64,000 nucleotides of DNA from Apoda limacodes (GCA_946406115.1 OX291552.1:7937336-8001335), one strand, 5' to 3'. Shown: positions 22,064 to 33,169, counted from the first letter of the stretch. Made by a program: numbers and translations. Notes: generated from the letters alone by a model not told the origin.

Positions 22064-22557
22064 TAAAATCCACCCCCACCACCTCTCGCCAATCAAAATC
22101 ACTTGGATTTATTTTTCCCCTTTTTCAAACCCCTTTTGCCGTCTATTCCGCCTACTCTTATCCTGTAACTATTTTTTTTTCCTCTGAGCTATTATCCCAG
22201 GGCAATTCACTTAAAATGATGTCACAATATTCGCCCTTAGTTTAGGCAACGAATAAAATATAGTATAGGTTGGTGTTTCTGACTTAACTAGCGAATGGCG
22301 TTGTGAGATTTACAGAAATATATAAGTACTGATTTCGGCCGCGGTTCCACCCGCCCTAAATTCGGTTATGTATCGATGTACGATTTCAAATTAACTTATC
22401 AATTTAAAAAAAAACCGACTTACACTTGACGTTTTCAAGTAGCCTATGTCCTTCCCCGGTTCTCAAACTATCTCCATGGAAAAATTTTCCACGGTTCCAC
22501 CCGCCCTAAATTCGGTTATCGGTTTAGGATTTCAACTCCTCAATAATAAAAAAAAAA

Positions 22558-22972
22558 CCGGCCAAGTGCGAGTCTAGCTCGCGCACCGAGGGTTTCGTGC
22601 AAACTTATTATATGTTATCAAAAATATTTTTATTATATGATGTAACAAAAAATTAACGATTTTCGCAAATTTTTCGTTTATCTGTACTATAAGACGTTGC
22701 TTCGTACCAAATTTCAAGATTCTGAGTTGACGAGAACTACCCTGTAGGTTTTGTTTCCTTTGCGAGTTTCGAAAATTTGCGGCAAAAACGGCTGTATCTT
22801 TTGATTGCGTTGGCTTCTCAGCTCCAAGAGACAGTAGACCTGAGTATTTGATATAAATTTCAGCTTGATACCTCCACGCGTTCCTGAGAAAAGGGGTCTT
22901 GCCAGACGGGCAACAAAGTGATCCTATTAGGGTTCCGTTTTTTCCTTTTGAGGTACGGAACCCTAAAAACCG
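22558..22972 (-). repeat. GGGTTCCGTAC-family repeat, apparently full length
   Basis: Runs from ACCGGCCAAGTGCGAGTCTA and GCGCACCGAGGGTTTCGTGC, through TGATGTAACAAAAAATTAACG and TACCAAATTTCAAGATTCTG, to TAGGGTTCCGTTTTTTCC and GGTACGGAACCCTAAAAACC. About 415 bp. A 137-codon frame crossing it on the minus strand has no family resemblance and is treated as chance. Confidence 0.8.
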
Positions 22973-22974
22973 AC

Positions 22975-23440
22975 TCACACTGGACATTTTTAAAGAGGCC
23001 TATGTCCTTTTCTAGGAATCAAACTATCTCCATGCCAAAATGTATCTTAATCGCTTCCGCGGTTAAAGCGTAATGTTACTAAACTAAAACAAAAAACTCT
23101 AAAGTTTTATGTATAGAAGTAAATGCAAATCTACAGAAAAGTCATATCACTCACTAGTGATCGAAGGCAAAATATATAACAGGACAATATTGTTCAGTAT
23201 AAGTTCCTACTCTGTGGTTGAAGAGTTCCAATGGCCTTTCAACATTGCTAAAGAGCCAGGCCACAACCTTGGGCTACAATAGTATTTATTGAGACAAATC
23301 CAACAAATCCAAAAAAATAAGTCTTAACATAATAAGAATAATGTGCAATTCTAACAACATAACATACATACCAAAGCTTCTGAATTTTTCTTGTTTCCGA
23401 CTCCTCATATACTGATAATAATCTATTTTTCAGTGTTTCG
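22975..23440. other. Gene-free stretch
   Basis: AT-rich with no repeat recognised, apart from a short repeat of the AGCCTATGTCCTTTCC segment also seen at 22442. Confidence 0.4.
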
Positions 23441-23700
23441 TACTTTTTGTTTTGATGAGGATGACTGTCGCTTGTTGTTTTGCTTCTTGGCTATCATAAA
23501 CAGGAATTGTTGCTCGTCGCCAAGTTTCATCAATCAGTGCTGCTTCTGCTTTGATGAACCATACTCTGGGTTAGTCTGTCCAGAACTCTGGTATTCTAGA
23601 TTTCAAGGATATTGCTGCAAGGTCGTCTTCGTTGCTGCCACTTCTTTCTGCTGGTCTTACTGCAGATTGTACAACCATTTGAGTTATCTGCTAGACTCCT
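23440..23700 (-). pseudogene. Ty3/gypsy-like gag N-terminal fragment
   Basis: The minus-strand translation gives ITQMVVQSAVRPAERSGSNE, then ISLKSRIPEFWTD, stop, PRVWFIKAEAALIDE. The pattern P-x-F-W-x-D/E-x-P-x-x-W-F-x-x-x-E-A is the typical start of arthropod Ty3/gypsy Gag proteins. An in-frame TAA replaces the residue before PRVWF, and similarity fades after ~60 residues. Only this tail end of an element is left. No LTR or pol is seen nearby. Confidence 0.65.
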
Positions 23701-23729
23701 TAAAAATTACTTCTCTTTTTAGTTAACGA

Positions 23730-24595
23730 TATATTTTCGCCTTTTAGTATGCTGAGAACTGTTAATCGCTGAGAAAGCTGCGGTATATTTTGGTTCAAGT
23801 ACCAATGTAACGATCTTTATTTAGAAGTTTCTTCAGTGTTGCAAGTTCGCTCTTTGTTGTTAGTCAGGATTACCAATGTAACGACAATCTTTTAGCAGCA
23901 GGTTTGTAGGAAATGATACTCACTGACCAGATACTAATTAAATATATTTTTGTAGTAAGTTACAACTGGAACTTACCAGTAACTTATATTAACTACAATA
24001 AACGTATCTCTAGAGCTTCAGGAGTATGTACACTGAATACTTGAGAATTAAAATAATTCTAAAAAATAAATATATTGTCGCTTCAATACATAGTTAGTAG
24101 GGCGTGATCTACGTGTATATAATTGTTTATGTTTGCAACTTACAAGGCTTGTTATGCCTTCTAAATTTGCTTTTTATTTTATATCCTTATTTAACTTATT
24201 GACATATACCTAACAATTAACACTTTCATAGGTTTTCGCTTTGTAAGTTTATCTATATATATGCATTTTTTATGAAAACGTGACTTTAAAAAAACACAAT
24301 TTTTAATAGAAATTCAGTCTTATAAAAAGGCCGAGCTAAGCTAAGCTATATTATATGACTTCTTAGTTTATACACATAAATAGAATAGATGCTACTAACT
24401 TTTGTGGCAAAGAGAAAGCAATCTGGCAATTTGGTACTTTATTTAGAAACTTTAAAATGGGCACTGAAATTATCATATTTTTGGATTTGTATCCTTTAAT
24501 GAAATTACCTAAAATGATTTGATCTAATAAATATAGAGACATGATAACACTAAGTGGCAAATTCTGTTAAATTAAATTGTAATTCCTATTTAAAA
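23730..24595. other. Gene-free stretch
   Basis: AT-rich sequence with no frame, RNA or repeat that I can name. Confidence 0.4.
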
Positions 24596-25055
24596 AAAAA
24601 CGGGTTGCACTCCGGGAGTGCCGGCAGAAGTGAAAACATACTCGCTATTTACTTCCCATCACTTCTTATCCATATTTATTTATTAAAAATAATAACTTTT
24701 GTTTATTTACTTTTTTGACGTTGTATATTTGACAGCTCAATCTGTCATAGAATTAAAATCCCATATCCAACCTCCCTGTACTACTCATAATCGCCATATA
24801 CTAAAAATAAACGAACGAACGAACGAACGAACGAACGAACGAACGAACGAACAAAGAAACAAACCATTCCATATCCAACCTCCCTGTACTACTCATAATC
24901 GCGAATACTAAAAATAAAAATTATAATAGGCGTGGCATTACGGTTTCCGTCTTACGCATTCCACGATTAGGACACGTGACCTGACGCGGGTTTATAATTT
25001 TTTACCCATACCAAAAAAAGTGCACAACGCCGCTTAAGAAATTTTCACTTCAAAA
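24596..25055 (+). mobile_element. MITE-like CCGGGAGTGC repeat (copy C) with internal duplication and CGAA microsatellite
   Basis: Same landmarks as copy A: GGTTGCACTCCGGGAGTGCC, TTTTTTGACGTTGTATATTTG, CCATATCCAACCTCCCTG, GACACGTGACCTGACGCG and AAATTTTCACTTC. A run of about ten CGAA units lies at 24810-24851. The CCATATCCAACCTCC...ATAATCGC segment is present twice, once on each side of it. Confidence 0.85.
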
Positions 25056-25312
25056 ATATGTTTTGTAGAAAAATAAGAAATATATAAAATTATTCGCGGA
25101 AAATTATCTTCCTTAAGGAGTTGTGAACAACACTGTCACTATGTTTAGATTCGTCGGAACGGAAAGGACAATTGTCGTACTCGTACAAAAATCCCTCATC
25201 CGAGAATCGTTCACTTTCCTGTATCTAACAATGTACCCACTATAGCGTGAATAGTTAATTTTTCTTACGTAAACTCTACGGTTATTAAATCTAATACCTT
25301 TAAACGAGCAAT

Positions 25313-25745
25313 TCTTATATATATATATATATATATTTAATCTAAATCTCAGAAACGGCTCCATCGATTTTCATGAAATTTAGTATGTAGGGGTTTTCGG
25401 GGTCAATAAATTGATCTAGCTAGGTTTCATTTTTAGAAAACGTCGTTTTATCCGTGTTTATAAGGCAGTGATAAACTGAAAAGTATGACTCTTCCTGACA
25501 TCTATTGGCGAGTAGTAATAAGCAACACTTAAGCTATTTGACAATAGGTGGCATTATTAAGCAACACTTAAGCTATTTGACAACAGCTAGCGTTATAAAG
25601 CAACGCTTAAGCTATTTGACAATAGGTGGCGTTATTAAGCAACACTTAAGCTATTTGACAACAGGTAGCGTTATTAAGCAACGCTTAAGCTACTTGACAA
25701 TAGATGGCACTGGTTAAAAACCCAACATTTGCTCGGTCCTCCAGG
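25313..25745 (-). mobile_element. Dispersed repeat with hairpin-like GCTCGGTCC terminus (copy A)
   Basis: Begins with GAGCAATTCTTATATATAT, runs through TCAGAAACGGCTCCATCG and AACGTCGTTTTATCCGTG, includes a 39 bp tandem array and ends TTTGCTCGGTCCTCCAGGTAC. Opposite-strand copies are at 31264-31555 and 59757-60110. The GC-rich dyad near one end recalls the 3' hairpin of Helitrons, but ends and target sites were not proven. Confidence 0.7.
25508..25712. repeat. 39 bp tandem repeat, five units
   Basis: Five units of AAGCAACACTTAAGCTATTT followed by GACAATAGGTGGCATTATT, each 39 bp and differing at a few sites. Because 39 is divisible by three, the array gives an open frame with a 13-residue repeat, but nothing suggests expression. 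One unit exists in the homologous repeat at 31264-31555 and about two at 59757-60110. Confidence 0.9.
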
Positions 25746-25749
25746 TACT

Positions 25750-26335
25750 GTAAGTTAAATTGGGTAAAATTTTAATTTCGAAAAAATCGGCCAAGTTCGT
25801 TTAGGGTTCCGTAAGGTAGGAATTATTGCGGGTATCAAAAAAAACTTATGAACCGATTATTTCCAAAACAATTCTCATTCGCAGTATTTATCAAACCCTA
25901 ATATCGAGATTTTTTCAAAATTTTAAATCACGCAGCTTAAAATTTAGAGATAGGGTGAAACAATTTTTTCAACTTTGAAAGGGAATAAATTGCAAAATAT
26001 AAATCTTAAGATGTTTCTTAACGACATCAAATGCATTTGTTAAGCCCTTTCCAATGATGTATGTATATAAAAAAAAATTATACTGTCCATGATAGGGCAC
26101 GAAAATAGTATATTTAAAAAAAAAATAACAGTTTATTAGAATGAATGACCATGCGACGCGGCGGGGCACGAAGCGGCCAGCATCATTCTTTCCGGTCTAT
26201 CGGGTGCCCGCTGGCGACGTCATATTTTTCTTCTATAGCCGCGCTTATAATATAACTATGATAAATGAAATTTCATACGGTTTTTCGAACTCACCTGGGA
26301 CACTGGGGTTTCAAAAAGTCTGATTTTAAGAACTG
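25750..26335. other. Unassigned stretch with a GGGTTCCGTA fragment
   Basis: 25785-25815 has ATCGGCCAAGTTCG and TAGGGTTCCGTAAGG. 26140-26230 is unusually GC-rich (CGACGCGGCGGGGCACGAAG). No gene recognised. Confidence 0.4.
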
Positions 26336-26339
26336 AGTA

Positions 26340-26463
26340 TGACTTCTGCCGACTACACGTCCGGACAGATATTCCGTCTCAGTGGATGCGCCTCTTGGCT
26401 CCTCGGACCACTGTCTCGTTCGGACTCGTGTGTCATGCACACAACCCGATCCACCTGGGCCAA
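26340..26463 (+). pseudogene. LINE endonuclease fragment (family of 49567-52345)
   Basis: Nearly identical to 50200-50322: GACTACACGTCCGGACAG, then GTCTCAGTGGATGCGCCTCT, then the segment coding LGSSDHCLVRTR, which includes the SDH catalytic box of the APE nuclease. It is truncated on both sides and abuts the CCGGGAGTGC repeat directly at GGGCC. Confidence 0.9.
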
Positions 26464-26790
26464 AAAAAACGAGTTGCACTCCGGGAGTGCCGGCAGAAGT
26501 GTTCACCTTTACACACGATTCGCGCTTAACATTCAAATATGTTACAAGGCAACTCATACGTCATATTTAATAGTACAGAACCAATGTCCTTAACACACAA
26601 TTCGCGCTTAACACTCAAATATGTCACAAGACATGTCTTTGACATTGTCAACCAATAATAATGTTAGTTTATTTACTTTTTTGACGTAGTATATTTGACA
26701 TCTCAATCTGTCATAGAATTAAAATCCCATATCCAACCTCCCTGTATTACTCATAATCGCCATATACTAGAAATAATTATGAGCAGTTAG
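26464..26790 (+). mobile_element. MITE-like CCGGGAGTGC repeat (copy D), 3' truncated
   Basis: Starts at ACGAGTTGCACTCCGGGAGT. The ACACGATTCGCGCTTAACA block is present twice (about 26510 and 26595). It continues to CCATATCCAACCTCCCTG and ends near 26780 without the second half. Confidence 0.85.
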
Positions 26791-26929
26791 CAGCTAGTCT
26801 ACACGCATACGTCTAGTCGCACGCACACAAACACCGTGCCGAAGTCTGCCGAACTGAAACGACGTTAGACGATTGCTAGGTTTTGTTCGTTACGGAATTT
26901 CTTGATTCGGTCGACGCGCTCACAGCCCG

Positions 26930-27420
26930 CGATAAAAGCTATGCAATAGCTTAAAAACAAACTATCAAATCTTTCCTCTTTATAATATTAGTGTAGATAG
27001 AAAAATAAAATAGGTAGGCATAATACATTCGTGTCTGTGAAACCTTGGAAATACACATACAAAATTTCAACCCAATCGGTCAAGCCGACAGTAGCGCCAC
27101 CTACCGGGTCCTTTTGTATTTTGAAATCATCCAGGAAACCATCGAAATACCCACATAAAATTCCAACCCAATCGGTTCAGCCGTTTAGAAGTTATGTGAA
27201 AAAGATAAGTACGGAAGGATAATTCTTACTACCCGTTGTCCTATTTCACGTTTTTCCATAGGAATGAAGCATTTTCCCGCAGTAAAAAGTAGCCTATGTT
27301 CATCAGGGATAATGTCGGCTTCTAATAATATAAGAATTTTTCAAATCGGTCCAGTAGTTTCAGAGCCTATTCAATACAAACAAACAATCAAATGTTTCCT
27401 CTTAATAATATAAGTTATTT
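26930..27420 (+). repeat. Two or three LINE/SINE-like repeat tails in tandem
   Basis: A tail ending TATAATATTAGTGTAGATA (about 26999) is followed by ACAAAATTTCAACCCAATCG, present in two related versions (27060 and 27150). Next come TTCAAATCGGTCCAGTAG and another CAAACAAACAATCAAATG tail. Non-coding. Confidence 0.55.
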
Positions 27421-27867
27421 TAAATAAATTTATTAAAATATACTCACAATCGTTGGAATTTTAGGGCTGTGTCATACGGACGGAAGGACAGACATGATAA
27501 ATTTAAGGTTCCTTTTTTGCCAATTAACGACATGAGGACGTCAGAATTAACGATGGCGTTACATATCATATTCAGTCAGGTCGACTTCCGACGAGACTAA
27601 TTATTTTCATATCGGACGTCACTTCCTGATACGGCGCTAATTTTGTCCATCTCTCTTAATTGTATGTAGGTAAGTAAAAGCTGTTAGCTCTTATAATGAT
27701 GCAGAATAGCTGAGATAATTAAAAAAAATATAGTCCGGCAGCCACTACCGCACAATTTATGTTTCTTTGTGAATTGATATACAATAATTTGCCAATAAAA
27801 ACTTTTTAACAGAAACAAGAACCTAATAATAATTATTAATTATTTAACCAAATCTAATCAAAATTAC

Positions 27868-28010
27868 AGAATGAAGTTGGTGTCTATTTCTCAAACAGTT
27901 TATAACACACTTCACTTGCACGACACCTAGTTCAAACCGTTATTTAGATCAGATTTTTCGAAATAATTATTTTTACCTTTTTAGTACATCTTTTTGTAAG
28001 TTGTGGAAAG
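27868..28010 (+). repeat. GAAGTCGG-family fragment
   Basis: Carries GAAGTTGGTGTCTATTTCTC, AGTTTATAACACACTTCACT and ACCTTTTTAGTACATC, the landmarks of the family best seen at 36318-36770. Confidence 0.6.
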
Positions 28011-28014
28011 AGTT

Positions 28015-28560
28015 CCCTGCCAAGGTTTTCTCGGAGGACTACAGTATGGGGTTCTTCCTCTAGGCTGAGGTAACTGCCAACCATCAGTCGGACAGCAAGC
28101 TTGTTTGCCACCTTAGTGATATAAAAAAAAACAAAAAGCTTCAAGTGTGCTTATAAAAATTTTTAGGAGTTCCCTTGATTTTTCTAGGATCCCATCAATA
28201 TCCTAAACATGGGACCATGGGTATCCATTTTGACGTGACAACGTCTTATAAATTGGTTTGCCGGGTGACACTTCAAGAAACTGCGTTACGCTCCGCTCAC
28301 GTTATGCGCTCACAATGAGAGCGAGTGAGAGGCACGCGCCCGCCTAAGAGCGAGAGAGACAGACATAAAATCATTGTCACGTAAAACTTTCGCCCGTATA
28401 CCGACTTTACAGGCAACCAGTTTTTTTTGTATGCTAAAACCTTCTCCGGAATGTTACATATACTTTTCTGAAAACCGCATCAAAATGGGTGCAGCCAAAC
28501 GCGAAACAATCACGGACAAACATAGGTACTTACATACAAACATACGGGTCCTACTTTTTA
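28015..28560 (+). repeat. LINE 3'-end fragment and dispersed repeat
   Basis: 28065-28125 ends with AGCAAGCTTGTTTGCCACCT then TAGTGATATAAAAA, the 3' end seen in the 49.6 kb LINE family. The following GAGTTCCCTTGATTT...CCATCAATAT and the later TAAAACCTTCTCC block recur in the same order at 53335-53560. Confidence 0.6.
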
Positions 28561-29250
28561 TTGAAGTCGCTTAAAAACAATGCGCTCTATATTTGATCCG
28601 CCATCTAAAATTTTTAAAAACTGATAAGAAAAATTCAGAGGTATAAAGCAAAATAGCCCTTCCAGAATTTGAAAGGTCCAATAAATAATAAAAAGAAAAC
28701 GTGTAGGTACTGCATTATAATACGAAGGTCAGGTCTTTGAGCCATCGGATCGAGAGTGAAATTAGGTACGATGATCTGTGAAAAGAAATGTCAAAATTCC
28801 AAATCAACAAAACAAAACTATCTCTACGAAGATTTAACTTTCATTTTAATTTTTACTAGTTTAATTATTATTTTTATATTTTGTGATTTGTGATTCCGAA
28901 ATGTGTGCAATCTCAATTTCAGTCCAATCGCAATTTGGTTTAGGAGTACCGATAGAGATCAAGTTTATGCTTGCCACGAAATTGGATTGAAAGTGGATTG
29001 GGATTGACAGCTATAGGACACCTGGTTTTAACAAAAACATAATGCAACAAAATTTTCTCGATAGAAAAAAATCACAAAGTCACCTCTAGTAGGTATTTGC
29101 CAATTTTATTATTATAACGGTACATATAATTTATCTGAAATGTAAATAAAATATCACTTAAAACATAACCTAGGGCTGCTACCAAGTTCAATACAAGTGA
29201 TAATATTCGAATTATTAATTTTAATGTTTTTCGCCCATACTTTATTATAT
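28561..29250. other. Gene-free stretch
   Basis: Low-complexity AT-rich DNA. 28590-28625 resembles one arm of the 60793-61196 element (GATCCGCCATCTAAAATTTT). Nothing else recognised. Confidence 0.4.
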
Positions 29251-29254
29251 TTTA

Positions 29255-29790
29255 GAGTTCTATGGAAAAGTTGTCTGGCATTTGGGATAAGTCATTTGGA
29301 CTGCTGTTCAATTCGTCTAAAACTAAATGCATGATTATTGGCTGTAATAGTAACATATGACTAATCTTGTTATGACAAATTTATTACTATAGTTGATACA
29401 GCAAAAAATCTTGGCCTCACTATGGACTCTAATTTACCGTGGCACCGCAAAATGAACCTGTTTTACCAGTAACTTCACATTTACTACAAATACCACGCAA
29501 TACCAATGACTTTTATAATTTATCATTCTCTGTCCGTTCAGCAATCTTATATAATTCTATCCCGCACACTCTTCGAGATAGTTTTATTCCATTACCATAT
29601 TTTAAATACGTTTGAAGAAGCATTATCTCACCAAATCATCGAATATTGTGTTAGTACCTATAAATTATATAATTGTAAGTAAACCTACCCATAATTTATT
29701 CATTTATGAGTATTTAAGCGTATTCCTATATTAAATATATGTATTATTGTGTATACAAACACAGAATACAAATAAAGAATAAAAATATAA
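29255..29790 (+). pseudogene. Non-LTR RT C-terminal remnant
   Basis: Short frames read KLSGIWDKSFGLLFNSSKTK (the post-catalytic N-x-x-K-T region of LINE RTs), then VDTAKNLGLTMDSNLPW (about 29393-29443, the typical K-x-L-G-x-x-x-D box), and FSVRSAILYNSIPHTLRDS near 29527-29583. They are split by stops and frameshifts. A weak AATAAAG near 29773 and A-rich sequence may be the element's tail. The catalytic core is absent. Confidence 0.6.
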
Positions 29791-29955
29791 AAAAAAGGAT
29801 GAAGTTAAACCTTGTATCAAAAAAAACCTTGTAATTGCTCGCTTGACGCTTAGTTTATATCTAAAACCACAGATGGCGCTTTAACACGCACTTGATAGAA
29901 TAGACAGTACACCAATTTGAAACCAGCTACGGGTACCCCCTTCACTTGGCTGCAT

Positions 29956-31271
29956 GAGGTATATAATACTTATCCGGGAATCCTACTGGGATATATGAAG
30001 GATACGCAGAGAGGTTCAAATTAAATGTATATTCTCTTTATATACATCTATATTTTATGCTAGCGGCTATAATAAAGAATTTCATTAGTTATATCTAATT
30101 AATCTACATGTTCCAACATAACTCTTTTCTTAGGCGGAGTTCCTGGTCCTCTCATGGTCATCAACTATATTGGCATATATCTTGGCTCATTTGTGAGCAT
30201 ACATTTCTAAATTCTGCAATTAATCCTGCCTAATAAAATAAAGCAATTATTCGACTGAGCGGCCATATACTGAGCACAACTCCGCGGACTACACTGAATG
30301 GAGTTCCTGAAACCCAGCGTCAGCCTCAACGCTTGTCAGCATACGTACTGGTCCCATCGTGTGTCTACAGGACGGCTCCAGGTGCGCTTCTTACATTTCT
30401 CCTTAAACCTCGCGGGGCATGCTAATGCTCCTTGGTGAAAGCGGAAAGATGGTGATCCTGCCTCAATCTAACCTGTTGCTGCGGATACGAGACAAGCGGG
30501 CGTCGCACCACATCACAAATATTATCGCGCGGGATTACTTTTTTTGGCAAAACGATGATGCTTATGTTGATTTTACTCTAGTAGCCCATAATATAAAACA
30601 AAACGACCCATCTCGGATCAAGTATCTGATGAAGGCGCCTAACAAAGGAAGACTAAACAAAAATGCATGTGATGCATGTTTGTTTCCTTCTATAGAAATC
30701 TAAATTCAAACTACATTATTTTTCTTTTTATAAAGAAAAAAAAACTAAAAAGGATCATTGTTGTCCCTACGCGAATACCAAACCTTATTTACGATCAATT
30801 TGTGTATTCTCTCGTATCTCGTTCACACAGCAACAGGTTGGATTGAGGCTAGATCACCATATTTCCGCTCTTACCACGGAGCATTAGCATGCCCCGCGAG
30901 GTTTTAAGTGAAGTGTAAGGAGCACACCTGAAGCCGTCCCGTAGTCATACAATGGGACCAGTACGTATGCTGACTAGCGTTGAGGCTGACGCCGGGTTCC
31001 AGGAACTATATTAAGTGTAGTCCGCGGAGTTGTGCTCAGTATATGGCCACTCAGTCGATTTGTCGCTTTGGTTCATTAGGCAGGCCTATTGCAGTATATA
31101 GTTGATGACCATGAGAGGACCAAAAGCTCCACCCAAAAATATTATAAGTAATGAAATTCTTTATTATAGCCGCTAGCTTAAGATCAAAGAAGAATAAACA
31201 TATAATTTGAACCCCTCTGCGTATCCATCATATATCCTGGTAGGATTCCCGGATAAGTATTGTATACCTGG
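29956..31271. mobile_element. ~1.3 kb foldback element with ~0.5 kb inverted arms
   Basis: The left arm (29956-30500) and right arm (30805-31271) are inverted copies: GAGGTATATAATACTTATCC against GGATAAGTATTGTATACCTG, GGAGTTCCTGGTCCTCTCAT against its complement at 31115, and CTCGCGGGGCATGCTAATGC against 30878-30900. Arms differ by substitutions and indels. The ~300 bp loop holds most of a 94-codon frame (30419-30703) of unknown relation. No transposase motif is seen. Confidence 0.85.
30419..30703 (+). CDS. Small ORF of unknown function spanning the foldback loop
   Basis: 94 codons starting inside the left arm. The first ~30 residues come from the arm, whose mirror image exists at 30800-30900. 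The rest (HHITNIIARDYFFWQNDDAY to KNACDACLFPS) comes from the unique loop. I recognise no family. Its length is modest and chance cannot be excluded. The only point in its favour is its position as the sole frame in the element. Confidence 0.3.
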   Translation: MLMLLGESGKMVILPQSNLLLRIRDKRASHHITNIIARDYFFWQNDDAYVDFTLVAHNIKQNDPSRIKYLMKAPNKGRLNKNACDACLFPSIEI

Positions 31272-31555
31272 AGGACCGAGCGTTGCTCGTTTTTTTTTAA
31301 ACAACGCCATCTATTGTCAAATAGCTTTAATGTTGCTTATTACTACTCGCCAATAGATGTCAGGAAGAGTCATATTTTTCAGTTTATCACTGCCTAAAAA
31401 CACGGATAAAACGACGTTTTCTAAAAATGAAACCCAGCTAGATCGATTTATCGTCCCCGAAACCCCCCGCATACTAAATTTCATGAAAATCGTTGGAGCC
31501 GTTTCCGAGATTCAGATTATATATATATATATTTAAGAATTGCTCGTTTAAAGTT
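31264..31555 (+). mobile_element. Dispersed repeat with hairpin-like terminus (copy B)
   Basis: GGACCGAGCGTTGCTCG, one AACGCCATCTATTGTCAAAT unit, GGATAAAACGACGTTTTCTA, GATCGATTTATCGTCCCC, GGAGCCGTTTCCGAGATTC, a TA run and AAGAATTGCTCG. It is immediately adjacent to the foldback element's right end, so one inserted at the edge of the other. Confidence 0.75.
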
Positions 31556-32360
31556 ATAAGATATCTCCTGCAACCAAGTGGAGCCCCCCAATCTAGTTGC
31601 AGTACCTACTGTAGAGGAGTAGTGATAGTGTACCCAGTCACTGAATATTATAGCCTTAAATGGAGATGAAAATCTTTATTATACCTATACATGCATTGGT
31701 GTAAATAAATAATTATATTAAGAATATTTTTTCTCGTAACACGGGAGAGGGAGGTTAATTGCTAGAATCCACTAACGAACTTCATATAAAAGAAACAACA
31801 GATAAAAGAATACTTAGACAACGAAGAATTCTCAGACTGTACTTGACTAAAAATATTATTTCTCAGATCAGCTTCGAGGAATCAAACCATTTCTTCCGAA
31901 ATCATTAAAATCAGATATTTCTTCACAGAATCAATCTTAAGAGATTTACTTCGATAGTAGCAACTGGGCAGAGTCTCATACTGGTACATAATTGCGACGC
32001 TATAAACGCCGTGCCAAGGTGTTAGATGCTTTGTAAAATTATAATTTTTTAAGTAATTAATTTTGATGTTGGAGCGTTTATCAGAATATACTTTGTGAAA
32101 TCTGAGGACTCATAATATGCCTAAATAATGGTACCACCGCAGAATATAATTGCCACTGCACCATTAATAATGGTACTATTTAAGCGCCCCAAAAATGTCA
32201 TTTTTACGACACGATTCACCATTATCGACACTGACCTGTTACTTTATGCAACAAAATACTCGTAGATCTTAAACCTGGCCAGATAACTTGACTGACCCAG
32301 AAGGAAGTAAACATGAACCAATGATTAAAAGGTAATGGGGAAAGGTAAATAATAAATAAA
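31556..32360. other. Gene-free stretch
   Basis: No named repeat or frame. 32140-32240 has moderate complexity but no recognisable feature. Confidence 0.4.
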
Positions 32361-32361
32361 A

Positions 32362-32660
32362 ATCGGTCAAGTGCGATTCGGACTCACGCACGAAGGGTTC
32401 CGTACCATTATCTATAAAAACGGCAAAAAAACATTTGTTTCTCTTCAAACTGTAATTCAGATCAGATTTTTAGACATAAGTAATTATTTTTACCTTTTAA
32501 GTACATCTATTAGAAGTCGGTTGCTTTTTTTTTTTATTGAAAAGTTTTTAGTTTTTGATCACGCGGTTGAAAATTTAGGGGGCGGGAAGACATTTTTTTC
32601 AACTTTGGAATCCAAGAACTCGCAAAATATAAATATCGGAGGAAAAACATCTTAAGAACT
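32362..32660 (+). repeat. GGGTTCCGTAC end joined to GAAGTCGG-family fragment
   Basis: TCAAGTGCGATTCGGACTCA and GAAGGGTTCCGTACCATTATC (32370-32415) are followed by AACTGTAATTCAGATCAGAT and ACCTTTTAAGTACATC (32448-32505). A 94-codon frame through this mosaic is a by-product. Confidence 0.65.
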
Positions 32661-32849
32661 TTAATAGTTAGTAGATTCTAAGTGATTAAAATAATATTTT
32701 TACGGCGAGGGCGCTATTTAGAATGCAGAGTGGAGCGAAGCACAGCGAGTTTTTTAAGGTAGTATCTGGAGCGCAAAAGACAGCGCACGAGCGTTCGAGT
32801 TTGAAATGGGCTTTGCACCCGCAATGGGTTTTGCATTAAACAAACTTAT

Positions 32850-32975
32850 TTTCCATTTCGAATATGAGGAAAGTAAACAGAAGCCAAATATATAAAAGAA
32901 CTTACAATTATTCCACTTTTCATGTCGAATATGAGGTAAGTAAACACAAGCCAAATATGAAAAAGGTTTTCCATA
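32850..32975. repeat. Short tandem duplication (~67 bp)
   Basis: The segment TCGAATATGAGGAAAGTAAAC with AGCCAAATAT (from 32858) is repeated as TCGAATATGAGGTAAGTAAAC with AGCCAAATAT (from 32925). Confidence 0.6.
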
Positions 32976-33024
32976 ACAGCTTAAGCCTCTTTTCTAATTA
33001 AATCAGGCGTTAAATTCATTTGAT

Positions 33025-33127
33025 GCGTATAGATGAGGCAAGAGAGGTATGCCAGGATCGTAGCAAGTGGCAGTCTTTGGTCTCTGCCTACCCCTCTGGG
33101 AAACAGGCGTGATGTTATGTATGTATG
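33025..33127 (+). repeat. Dispersed repeat with TATG tail
   Basis: AGAGGTATGCCAGGATCGTA, then TGGTCTCTGCCTACCCCTC, then GGCGTGATG followed by a TATG microsatellite. The form (body plus short repeat tail) fits a SINE or LINE 3' end of a lepidopteran type. Identity inferred. Confidence 0.5.
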
Positions 33128-33169
33128 TTAAATACATTTTAGTATCACTTGATGAACTCATTTTATCAT

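Noticed and set aside
22574..22987. 137-codon minus-strand frame as a gene
   Set aside because: It coincides with a non-coding GGGTTCCGTAC-family repeat, and other copies of the repeat do not keep the frame.
24699..24911. 70-codon frame with an ERTN repeat
   Set aside because: Arises from the CGAA microsatellite in a MITE-like repeat.
25505..25717. 70-codon frame with 13-residue repeats as a repeat protein
   Set aside because: It is produced by a 39 bp tandem array inside a non-coding dispersed repeat. Unit number changes between copies and no signal or start context supports expression.
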